Positions 25,566-35,753 of a stretch of 64,000 bases of DNA are shown piece after piece (position 1 is the stretch's first letter; every line of letters begins with the position of its first letter). The position numbers and the translations under genes were made by a program. The notes beneath the pieces are model-generated. The model did no database searches. It saw only the letters and a list, made by a program, of their open reading frames with translations, and was not told where the DNA came from. This stretch comes from Mangifera indica (Eukaryota; Streptophyta; Magnoliopsida; Sapindales; Anacardiaceae), in the NCBI RefSeq assembly GCF_011075055.1, contig NC_058138.1:20930928-20994927 (forward strand). Reading direction: 5' to 3'.

Positions 25566-25844
25566 AAGCTTAAGCCACATAATCTGTAGGTTTTGTTCCT
25601 TCAGTGCAACCGACATCTCTCTGTTCTTCCTTTCAGTTAAGATATCTGCAGCTTTCATAAAAAATCTTCATCATCAACAATTTCAGGCATTCTTTCTACG
25701 ATTTGCATCACTTCCTCAATGCTACAACCGGGCTTTATCTTTCCCTTTAATACTCTTATGTGTTATTGCAATCAAAAGGACCTCAAATTGTGGAGATACC
25801 TCGACTCCAGATTCTTTTGGAACTTCTTGCGTATTTTCTCCTGG

Positions 25845-26553
25845 TATCAACAGATTAGAATTAACCCCAACTTCTGTAACTTTTGAGACTTCTTGACTAT
25901 CTTACTTGTGTACAAATGTTAGTATTAACTCCAACTCCCTTTGAAACTTCTTGTCTCTTTTCTAGTTGTGTGGAAACATTATTAGCACTATCTCTCAACT
26001 CCTTTTGAAAATTCTTTTCTCTTTCTACCTTCCATGGAAGCAATACTATTACTATTTACTCCAACTCCCTTTGAAAGCTCCTGTCTCTTTTCTACTTGTG
26101 TGGAAATATTAGCATTATCTCCAACTCCTTCTGAAAATTCTTCTCTTTTTTCCTTCTGTGGAATTTAACTCCAGTTCCATACCTCTGTGCAACCTCTTTT
26201 CTCTTCTGTTAATGCAAAGAAACACCAGTACTCACTCCGACTCCAATCCCTTTGGACACTATTTCTCTCTTGTTTCATTGTATGGAAATATTAGTACTCA
26301 CACCAAGTCCAACCTTTTTTTTGAAACTATATGTCTCTTGCCTCCTTGCGTAGAAACATTAAGTCCAACTCCTTCTGAGACTTTTTGTCCCATTTTTACA
26401 TGCGTAGAAACATCAGAATCATTGGAAGAAATGTCATCATCAGTCATGCTTAATTCCTTATCCATGCTGTTAAGCATAACAGCCATAACAGCAGGAACCA
26501 GTAACAGAAAAAAAATCATCATTACTTTCACAATCACTGTCACTAAAAATCAT
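25845..26553 (-). pseudogene. Decayed gene with 18-22-residue tandem repeats
   Basis: Not a family I recognise. On the minus strand a unit recurs about ten times, with anchors near 26400, 26346, 26280, 26214, 26160, 26099, 26034, 25970, 25911 and 25845, that is at 54-66-bp steps. The readable consensus is roughly GVGVNxNVSTQxxKRxEVSK, clearest at 26340-26410 (VSTHVKMGQKVSEGVGLNV). Copies are joined only by changing frame: an A-run near 26320 breaks the longest stretch and stops follow. Upstream, an acidic Ser/Asp-rich start (MIFSDSDCESNDDFFSVT, ATG at 26553) follows a pyrimidine tract and AG that look like a splice acceptor. It lies inside the mTERF cluster on the opposite strand. It could be a dead host gene or part of a transposable element. 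Confidence 0.5.
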
Positions 26554-27490
26554 TCTGTAAAAGTAAAACATATATATTCATATAAAGACTAACGAATTTT
26601 CAATCAGTCATTCAAATTGAAGATAAACAGTTAACCGTACAGACACCATTCTATAAAACACATACTGAATCAAAGAAGCAAAAGATGACATCCATATAAA
26701 AGAAAAGATAGTGCAGTGGTTACAGAGAGTTGTAACTCCTCGATAATTTTTGCTTAAAGTACAAGAGCACATGAAAAAACCCAATATTCCAGATGGGGTA
26801 CTTGAACTCAAATTTTAGTTTTTCACTTGTTTATGACTAGGTAAAAAACTTTAAGAGGTTTCAACTTTTAATCGTGAAGGTCTCTTCCTTGTACTGATAA
26901 TATTGTCTAAACTGCTTATCATTTTGTTTGAGGCAATATTGTATAGAGAGCTAGGAGAGTACACTGCATAAAAGGGCGAAGAGCCTAATGTATTCACAAG
27001 AATTTGGACATACAATAATCAAGATAAGCCAACTCTCTAATGACCATAAAACAGGCTTGGTTTCAATCCCATATTCAATCTTCCAGGCATGTGGATGCCT
27101 CACGAGGTCTAGTAGACTAGTACACAGTCCAGTTCTTCATGGTCATCAGCTAGCAAAAAGCCTTGTGTTTCATTCTTCCCACAGTTCGTAAGATTCAGCA
27201 AGAAAAAATATAAACCACACAGTCATAAATAAAATATAATTCTGCAGTTACGGAAACATAGACCAGCTATATAATTTATCCACTTCACACCTACTAAACA
27301 TCAATGGAAGTAGGCAGCTTGTACAGGTAAGCAAATCAATTGCGCTTCTCTTTCTTTCTTTGTGTTTAAACAATGGCTTTCATGGTTACTATAACCTTAG
27401 TATTTTACAGTGAAAGTGAAAAAAATATAATAACCAATGTTGTTATTTATCTACAAAATTTCTGTCTCAGACGGTAGTCCTTCAAACTTT
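26554..27490. other. Spacer before the duplicated mTERF units
   Basis: About 0.9 kb with no coding signal that I can support. Possible upstream exon sequence of the decayed minus-strand repeat gene at the left edge. Confidence 0.4.
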
Positions 27491-29915
27491 AGGGAGGTCT
27501 TTGTAATTATACCTCAAGAATACAAAAATAAAACACCAAGCAGCGGTGCCGCCCAGCCACAACAGTTCACCGTTGCTCACATTTGAAAGGGAGATTGCTC
27601 TCTCGCCATTATGAGGATTGAATAAGATTTACTTCATTGTCGTGCGGCTTAAGATTACTCAGGTGAGTTCATTATGTTTCGTCTTCTGTGTGTAAGAGCA
27701 GGAACAGAATTTCCTATTCATCTTACTTTTCTTCAGAACAAGATTGTGTATCTTAGATTGCTTTCATCGTCTTTGCATGTAAAGAAGACATCAGTAAAAG
27801 ATAAGGAAAATGAAAAGGAAAGATCATTTATGGTCGAATACTTGATGAACTCATTGTGGGTTGTCTCTAGAATCTGCCATTTCCGCTTCTAAGACATATA
27901 ATTTAAAGAACACAGAAAGAGCAGAGTCAGTCCTTAGGCTTCTCAGAGACCATGGTTTCACCAATACCCAGATCTCTAATATAATAAGAATCTACCCAGG
28001 AGTTATTTCATATAATCCCGAGAGGATAATTTTACCCAAGATTCAATTTTTCCGTTCTATAGGGCTTTCAAGAAAGGACCTTCCCCATTTGATATCGCAA
28101 CGTCCTACTTTATTAAATACGAGTTTACAGAATCGTCTTGTTCCCAATTACAATTGCCTGAAGAATGTGCTCGGTCCAGATGAAAAGGTTGTGAGGGCTC
28201 TTAAGGCCAATTACCGGCTTTTTTTACTGGATATAGAGCATAATCTGACTTCAAATATTGCATTTTTGAGACAAAGTGGTGTGCCTGACTCTCGAATTCC
28301 TTTACTCTTGATTTGGTGTCCAGCGGCAGCAATTTACAGACATTCTAAATTTTGCAAAATTGTAGAGAAGGTTAAGGAAATGGGATTCAATCCTGCCCAT
28401 CTTACATTTATTGCTGCCATTAAAACAATTTCCCAGTTGAAGAAATCAGTTTGGGAATCCAAGTTTGAAATTTACAGGAGGTGGGGTTGGTCCAAGGATG
28501 AGACTATTGCTGCATTTAGAAGGCATCCACATTGTCTTCTTAGTTCTGAGGAGAAGATTACAAAAGCTATGGACTTTCTTGTGAACAAAATGGGTTGGTT
28601 CTCCCAACTTATTGCCAAAATTCCAGTAGTTCTCCTATTGAGCTTAAAGAAGAGAATTGTTCCGAGGTGTTATGTAGTTCAAGTTCTCCTATCCAAGGGA
28701 TTGATCACAGAAAGTATATGTCCAACTACTTTCTTATTACCTAGGGAGGAAGTATTTCTGGAGAAGTATGTAACCAAGTTTCAGGAAAAGGTTCCACAGC
28801 TGTTGAATGTTTATCAAGGGAAAGTTCATTATCTTGATGTAAAACCTGTATGTCAGGGGATTGTGAAATGAAATATGTTAACATCTTGATGGGGTGTTCC
28901 ATATACGATTTCTCATTGTTTGTGGTGCTTTTGAAACATGGAAGCTCTGACATGGCCTGAAATTGTCTGTATCTCTTTGTTTGATTGGGAGGTGCTGATT
29001 TGAACATGAAGGATTGCACCGGGAATAGTTCTTAGTGTATTGCTCACTTATCACTGTTTGTGTCAGGTTAATTCACATCTATTCAGTCAAGATTGGACCA
29101 CAAGGGTATATTTTACACAGCTTATTTTGTAGAATAGAGGTAGCACAACTGAGATTGGTTTGGTTTTTATTATAAATGCCGTTGGTACATTAGCTGATTT
29201 GATAATTGATACTGGTGTGACTTAATTATTTTTGCAGTGGGAGACTGGATGCCTGTTTTGTGTGTAGAATATGACTGTTTGCCCATTGTAGTAATTTTAA
29301 TAATGGTGCTTCAAACATAAATAATCCTCCATTAATGCTTCAAAAAGTAGAGGCAATGCAAAATATACAAATTCTATTCACTTTTGTTCTTAACTTTTTT
29401 TCTTTTGGCCTTATACTGTAAAACTTTTAGAAGCAGATTGTATCAGATGCATTCATTTATTCTTTCATTCATGCATATATATATGTGGATTACCTGCTTG
29501 CATATTTCTTTCTAGAAATGTATACATCTAATGAATTATTTGAATTCAGCAAATATCAGTTGCAATAAGTTGTATACAATCCAGAAATGGAGGTATGCCT
29601 GTCAGAATCCATCAGTAGATTGTTCATATAAATCATACAGAAGATCTTTCAATCTGTGGTATTCCATCATTAGATTGTTCAAATGAATCATGCAGAAGAA
29701 AAGAAAATCTTTCAGTTTATGATAATTTTAGACTAGACTAGTTTATGTTCTTTCTGCATTTTTATGTATGTGAAACATATCCCTGATATTTCTCCCTCAT
29801 GTCTCATGAGGTAGAAAATTCCTGCTTCTAGATAGAGGCTTAATCATGCTCATGTGATCCTAGAAGATTTATTATTCTGAAAAACAAAACAAAACGAAAT
29901 TTATTCTCCAATAAT
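27490..29915. repeat. Tandem segmental duplication, unit 1 (mTERF)
   Basis: About 2.4 kb repeated in direct orientation at about 30190-32690. Similarity begins upstream of the mTERF start (a shared block around gcccagccacaacagttcac), runs through the gene and continues some 1 kb into 3' flank (for example the shared block around gaggcaatgcaaaat). The limits are approximate because the ends fade. Confidence 0.8.
27674..28871 (+). pseudogene. mTERF-family gene with one frameshift (copy 1)
   Basis: mTERF proteins are helical-repeat nucleic-acid-binding proteins of mitochondria and plastids. The ATG at 27674 opens MFRLLCVRAGTEF with a Leu/Ser/Arg-rich segment that could be an organelle presequence. 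The frame ends at a stop at 27890-27892. From 27861 the +1 frame carries the remaining mTERF repeats (VLRLLRDHGFTNTQISNIIR, FFRSIGLSRKDLPHLI, AAFRRHPHCLL, KMGWFSQLIAKIPVVLLLSL) through to TGA at 28869-28871. Copy 2 lacks the extra base near 27853-27856, which places the lesion. The downstream frame has no ATG at its start (it begins at TTG). Apart from this single insertion the gene is whole and would code for about 398 aa. It is either a recent pseudogene or a functional gene carrying an assembly error. Confidence 0.8.
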
Positions 29916-30189
29916 TGAAAGCATCCATGTCATATAAGCCCTCTCTTTTAGTACCACCACCAATAATCTCTCTGGTGAGAATGTCTTGGAATAAACCAAA
30001 ATTCAAGCCTGTAGTAACTTGGCCTATAAATAATAATTTACTCAAAAGAGATGGGAGAGGGTTAAAGAGTCACTTTTCTAACCCTGTGATTGGATGGTTA
30101 CTCCATCAGCATTGGCAATATTCGCCAGTGAATGGTAGAAAGACTTGAAACCTTAAGGGACGTCTAGGTTGCTTATTATTCCACTAAAC

Positions 30190-32690
30190 TTTCTGCCTCA
30201 GTCAGTCCTTCATTATCCCTCAAAATTACAAAACTTAAACACTAAATGGAGGCGCTGCCCAGCCACAACAGTTCACCGTTACTCACATTTAAAGCGGGGA
30301 CAGCTCGTTCGCCGTTACGAGGATTGAGTAAGATTTACTTCATTATCGTGCAGCTAAAGATTACTCAGGTGAGTTCATTATGTTTCGTTTTATGTGTAGA
30401 AGAGCAGGAACAGAATATCCTATTCAACCTACTTTTCTTCAAAATAAGATTTTGTATGTTAGGTTGCTTTCATCATCTTTGCATGTAAAGAAGACATCAG
30501 TAAAAGCTAAGGAAAATGAAAAAGAAAGATCATTTTTGGTCGAATACTTGATGAACTCATGCGGGTTATCTTTAGAATCTGCCATTTCTGCTGCTAAAAC
30601 ATATAAATTGAAGAACACAGAAACAGCGGCCTCAGTCCTTAGGCTTCTCAGAGGCCATGGGTTCACCAATAACCAGGTCTCTAAAATAATAAGAATGTTC
30701 CCACGAGTTATTTCATATAATCCTGAGGCGGCAATTTTACCCAATATTCAATTTTTCCGTTCTATAGGGCTTTCAAGGAAGGACCTTCCCCATTTGATAT
30801 TGAAATGTCCTATTTTATTAGTTAAGAGTTTAGGTAATCGTATTGTTCCCAATTACAATTGCCTCAAGAATGTGGGCGGTCTAGATGAAAAGGTTGTCAG
30901 GGCTCTAAAGGGCAATTACCAGCTTCTTCAACTGATGTAGAGCATTATCTCACTTCAAAAGTTGCACTTTTGAGACAAAGTGGTGTGCCTGATTCTCGAA
31001 TTCCATTCTTTGTGATTAGGTGTCCAGCTGCAGCAACTTGAAAAACATTCTAAATTTTGCAAAATTATCGAGAAGGTTAAGGAAATGGGATTCAATCCTG
31101 CCCGTATTCAATTAATTACTGCCATTGAAGCAATTTCCCAGTTGAAGAAATCAGTTTGGGAATCCAAATTTGAAATTTACAGGAGGTTGGGTTGGTCCTA
31201 GGATGAGACTATTGCTGCGTTTAGAAGGCATCCGCATTGTCTGTTGAAATGTGAGGAGAAGATTACAAGAACTATGGACTTCCTTGTGAACAAAATGGGT
31301 TGGTTCTCCCAAGTTATTGCCAAAGTTCCAACGGTTCTCCTATTGAGCTTAGAGAAGAGAATTGTTCCGAGGTGTTATGTTGTTCATGCTATCCAAGGGA
31401 TTGATCAGAGAAAGTATATGTCCAACGACTTTCTTATTACCTAGGGAGGAAGTATTTCTGGAGAGGTATGTAACCAAGTTTCAGGAACAAGTTCCACAGC
31501 TGTTGAATGTTTATCAATGGAAAATTCATTAACTTGATGTGAAACCTGGGTGTCAGGGGATTGTGAAATGAGATATGTTAACATCTTGATGCTGTTCAAT
31601 ATATAATTTCTCATTGTTTGTGGTGCTTCCAAAACATGGAAGCTGTAGCATGACCTGAAATTGTCTGTATTTCTTTATCTGATTGGAAGTAGATTTATAA
31701 ATGAAGATTGCACTGTGAATAGCTTTTAGCGTATTGCTCACTTATCATTGTTTGTGTCTGGCCACAAGGGTGTATTTTACATATCTCATTTTGTACTAAT
31801 AAATTCATCTAACGATAGAGTTAATACAGCTGAAATTAGATTGGTTTTCTCATAAATGCTTGCGTTACATTAGCTGATGTTATAATTGATACAGGTGCGA
31901 CTTAATTATTTTTGTGGTGGGAGGATTGTAGAATGGATGCTGATTCTGTGTGTAGAATATGACTGTTTGCCCATCATAGTAATTTTAATAATTGTGCTTC
32001 AAACATAAATAATCCTCCATTAATGCTTCAAAAAGTAGAGGCAATGCAAAATAAATGGATTCTTTTCACTTTTGTTATAAACTTATTTTTCCTTTGGCCT
32101 TATACTCTAATAAGCAGATTGTATCAGATGCATTCATTTATTCTGTGTTCATTCATGCATAGATCTGTGGATTACCTGCTTGCATATTTCTTTCTAGAAA
32201 TGAATACATCTAATGAATTATTTGAATTCAGCAAATATCAGTTGCAGTATGTTGTATGCAATCCAGAAAAGGAGGTATGCCTGTCAGAATCCATCGTTAG
32301 ATTGTTCATATAAATCATTTGATTATCTTTCAATCTGCGATATTCCATCATTAGATTGTTCATATGAGTCATGCAGAAAAAATGAAAATCTTTCAGTTTG
32401 TGATTATTAGACCAGAAAGTTTATGTTCTTTCTGCCATTCAGTGTATGTTGTTTCTGATAACATTCAACTTGTTTAGTACATTTTTCATGAAAAACCATG
32501 GCGGTCCAGCCTCAGATATAAAGTTGGATTCTATATCTGCTAGAATTATATATGTTGGCCCACCATGTTACAATCTGGATTCACGCCACCGAACTTTCTG
32601 AATACTGTTTCTTGGACTAGCAATTGGCAAACATTAGCGACCCCAGAAGCTTAATTATTCTTAAAAACAAAATTTATTCTCCCAAAACTA
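30190..32690. repeat. Tandem segmental duplication, unit 2 (mTERF)
   Basis: Second copy of the unit starting at about 27490, in the same orientation. It includes 5' flank, mTERF pseudogene and 3' flank. The 3' flanks align over long stretches, including the region around 29560-29660 against 32220-32330. Confidence 0.8.
30380..31571 (+). pseudogene. mTERF-family pseudogene (copy 2)
   Basis: Paralogue of the copy at 27674-28871. It opens with ATG (MFRFMCRRAGTEYPIQPTF) and reads correctly through the position where copy 1 is shifted. It then breaks at 30938-30940, where one base is missing relative to copy 1 and a stop appears. Further lesions are an extra base near 31040 with following stops, a nonsense TAG at 31199-31201 (TGGTCC then TAG), and a deletion near 31385-31395. 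The end aligns with the stop of copy 1. With several independent lesions it is a true pseudogene, unlike copy 1. Confidence 0.9.
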
Positions 32691-33100
32691 GTGTCAAACT
32701 AAAACATGACTCAACATGATGTTATGAGAAACGTATAAAATTATTCTTCTACTTCTTTAAAGACTTGACACGTTTTAGGTTCTAAAAATCTGAAACTTAG
32801 TTTTTGCTTCACCTATTTTACAGAACAGTTGTTAAAAACAAGTTTATACTGTTACAAAATAACCCCTGTTTTTTCCTGCTTTTTGGTTTGGTAATACTTG
32901 AAGCTAAGACTTGCCGTATGAGTGGAAGAGAGAACATCATAGTTGCCTTGATGGTAAGGCAAAAACATCTGTGTTTAAATATTTGTACCTTACTGGGCTC
33001 AATTATTTACCTGTTTTTGCGGTGCATCTGCCTATGTAAATCCAAGAATGTGCTTAGATCTCCTAAAAATCCTGCCAGATTGACATTAGCTAATTGTATA
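32691..33100. other. Spacer upstream of PR-4
   Basis: No coding signal; an open frame at 32804-33154 shows no known domain and overlaps the PR-4 promoter. Confidence 0.5.
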
Positions 33101-33102
33101 CT

Positions 33103-33230
33103 AGTCAAGATCAACACAAGAATTTGGAATAGTCAAGCTCTTCCAGAAGTTTGATCTCATTTCTAATTAGACTTTTCAAAGTCAAGGTTGCTTTCATAAA
33201 TCAAAACACTGCCCTTTTTTCCCTATAAAT
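33103..33230. promoter_or_regulatory. PR-4 promoter: W-box cluster and TATA box
   Basis: AGTCAA (TTGACT on the minus strand, the WRKY-bound W-box) occurs at 33103-33108, 33131-33136 and 33180-33185. TATAAAT follows at 33224-33230, 58 bases before the ATG. Three W-boxes within about 85 bases suit a pathogen-inducible PR gene. Function is inferred. Confidence 0.55.
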
Positions 33231-33287
33231 TCAAGCAGCCTCGAACCAGTTTATGCAACCAAACTTATCGAGTTTCTACTAAACACA

Positions 33288-33810
33288 ATGGAGAAGTTTA
33301 GCTTGTGTGTGATTTTTTCACTCTCTGTTCTGGTGGCAAGTGCTTATGCTCAAAGTGCTTCCAATGTGAGAGCTACATACCATTTCTACTACCCTGCACA
33401 GAATAACTATGACTTGCTGGCTGTGAGTGCTTTCTGCTCAACCTGGGATGCCACCAAGCCCTTGGAATGGCGCAAAAAGTATGGCTGGACCGCCTTCTGT
33501 GGACCGGCTGGACCTACCGGCAAGGACGCATGTGGGAAATGCTTAAGGGTAATATAATCATTCCTTAATGCAAACATTGCTTTCATCTTTTGGCAGAAAA
33601 TAGTTTCCTGAAACAAAATGCATTTCGTGAGTTTTGCAGGTGACAAACACAGCGACAGGAGCACAGGCAATAGTGAGAATTGTTGATCAATGCAGCAATG
33701 GAGGGTTAGATTTGGATGAAGGCGTATTTTCGCAACTTGACACAAACGGGGCAGGAAAAGCTCAAGGCCACCTTATTGTGAACTATGATTTTGTGGATTG
33801 TGGAGATTAA
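33288..33810 (+). CDS. PR4: PR-4 barwin-domain protein, class II (no hevein domain)
   Basis: Secreted defence protein; PR-4 barwin proteins bind chitin oligomers weakly and several have RNase and antifungal activity. Exons 33288-33548 and 33640-33810 (GT-AG intron, 91 bp) give 143 aa. Residues 1-21 are a signal peptide ([21 protein letters not shown]), and mature protein starts at Gln. The barwin domain begins [16 protein letters not shown], contains the conserved [16 protein letters not shown] and [21 protein letters not shown], and ends [10 protein letters not shown]. The six conserved Cys are present. The hevein module and glycine hinge found in the sister gene at 39494 are absent, which defines class II. 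The two genes are in tandem, with a copia element between them. Confidence 0.95.
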
Positions 33811-35486
33811 ATTAAGCACTTTCTGCTTCCATGATTAAAGTTAATCAAATGTATCAGACTCATAAATAAACTTCTGAAGAAGTAATCATAAGTGCTTATC
33901 AGCACTACTACCTCTTTGTAATCTCATCGTTTTGAAGAATAATAAACTCCTCCAGAATAAGCACTTTTGTTTGTTCCATATGCACTTAAAATTGACAGTG
34001 TCAAATGTGCTGATTGTTTGAAAAGTATTTTCCGTTAGCCATGATCAATGGACTTTTTGAAAATCATTAGTTCAGTTCTACTTCTTGCCATAAGTGCTTT
34101 TGTCCCTTTTCGGGTAGAAGCAGTTTGTGACTTGCATTGTTGCAAATTGACGGAGAAAATTAAGGTGGCTGTCTTCATGGAATGTAGAAAATTCTTTGCA
34201 CCAGTTTCAGATAACTAAGATCATATCGCTTTCAATTTTACGTGACTTGAACGGTTCATCGCCTCACAATACATCATATAGTCAGTCAACAAGAGTTATC
34301 TGAATATAACATTTCAAAATTCTAACTCTTACGCCATCACAAACCATGTCTGAGTTCAGTGGATAGGGACTTAATGCCCATTTGGTCCTACCCCTAAGTT
34401 TTGCTTTTTGAATTTTCAAACACTTCAATATTCAGAAATTAAAACATCGGTACATCGATTATACGTGGGCTGCTATAGGCAGTTCCTTTATTATTTTTAA
34501 TAATTTACACAAGTTCTGACAAAAAGTTTGAATCCTTAGATTTATACAGCATTTGAATGTTTAATTAAGATTATATTTTACATGATGTTTTCAAAATGTA
34601 TTAATAATGCAAGTTTATTGAATCTTTACCCTCCAAAATACTTCCAACGTAATAGCTTATTAATTGTGTCAAAACCGTGGTTGACATACTTTTAAATATA
34701 TGATTGAATATACAGATAATATATTATTATATGATTTTATCATATTTACTCTTGCTAGATATTTAAATTAGTTCTAACTAATCTAAATTTTCTCTTTTAT
34801 GCGTTGATTTTTAGTGTCATTTGGTTGCGATTTCATTCTGCCATTACACCCTCTGTTTATTTTTCTATTCATCTTGTTGATTAGCTTACTTACTCAAATC
34901 ATGGGATGCACATCTATGTCTAGGATGAGTTTAAGGTAATTAGTTTTGTCCTATATTAAACTTATTGAAGAATAATTCTAACTTTCAATTAGTTTATACA
35001 GTAATAGTCTAATCTTTTTTTTAACATCGCCTATGAATCTACTCGTGTATTCTCCACTCTAGGAGCAACTTCCCACCTTTGATCGCACCATAAAATCAAT
35101 AAACTTGTATACTCCGTCCTGTTGTCTATATCAAGATGATTTCACATGGAGTATTGACAAAAAGGATGAGCTGCCTTCATGAAGCAAATGGGTTGCCTAT
35201 ATTGACCTTCTTCATGAAATGTTTATTTCTCCTACCTCCTGTAAAATCAGTATATCATGAACAATGAATTCCTCCATGTGAAGGAATTATAACATGATAA
35301 GATTAAGATGAACCTTTAATTGTGGGCAAGTAATCATATAATACAATTAGATTGGACTTGAACCGAGCTAGTTCGAGCTCGACTTTTACGAGCTCGAGCT
35401 CAACTATATGTGAACTGAGAGAGCTCGAGCTCGGCTCAGCTCGAATCCAACCCTAAATACAATAATAAAAAAACAATATCTTCATA
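33811..35486. other. Intergenic region between PR-4 and the copia element
   Basis: 1.7 kb. The first 150 bases hold the PR-4 3' UTR with AATAA signals near 33940. The rest shows no coding signal. A GC-rich block rich in GAGCTCGA repeats lies at 35365-35450. Confidence 0.5.
35365..35450. repeat. GAGCTCGA-rich palindromic block
   Basis: Several overlapping GAGCTC/TCGAGC units in an otherwise AT-rich stretch, including a perfect 12-base palindrome GAGCTCGAGCTC at 35390-35401 and a related copy near 35421-35433. Likely the edge of a non-autonomous repeat; I could not define its termini. Confidence 0.5.
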
Positions 35487-35753
35487 TATTATAAATTTTA
35501 GTAACTTGAAAGGTGAAATGAAAGAAAGATGAAATTCTTTTAGATGTTGTCTATATATCAATTACAATGAAGGGAGGGAAGCTCTTTCTATAGAATAATT
35601 TTCCTCCATGGCAATAAATTTTGCTCCAAAGTCCACTGCCTCCCATCTTCATTCAATACATCTGGCTAATTTTTCCACAATTATCATCCATCCAAGCTCT
35701 TTTTCCACAACTGGCCACCTTAGCATTTATTTATTTTTCATGGTGGAAAGACA
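35487..35753 (-). repeat. Left LTR (3' LTR of the copia element)
   Basis: 267 bases matching 39007-39294 through shared blocks such as caattacaatgaagggaggg and tagcatttatttattttt. The divergence between the two LTRs is visible by eye, so the insertion is old. Confidence 0.8.

Noticed and set aside
26298..26543. Minus-strand frame that looks like a signal-anchored protein
   Set aside because: It begins at GTG, and the hydrophobic stretch is the wrong frame of an acidic Ser/Asp-rich segment that fits better with the decayed repeat gene.
27861..28871. Intact 336-residue mTERF gene
   Set aside because: Its first codon is TTG inside the gene; comparison with copy 2 shows it is the downstream half of a frameshifted gene.
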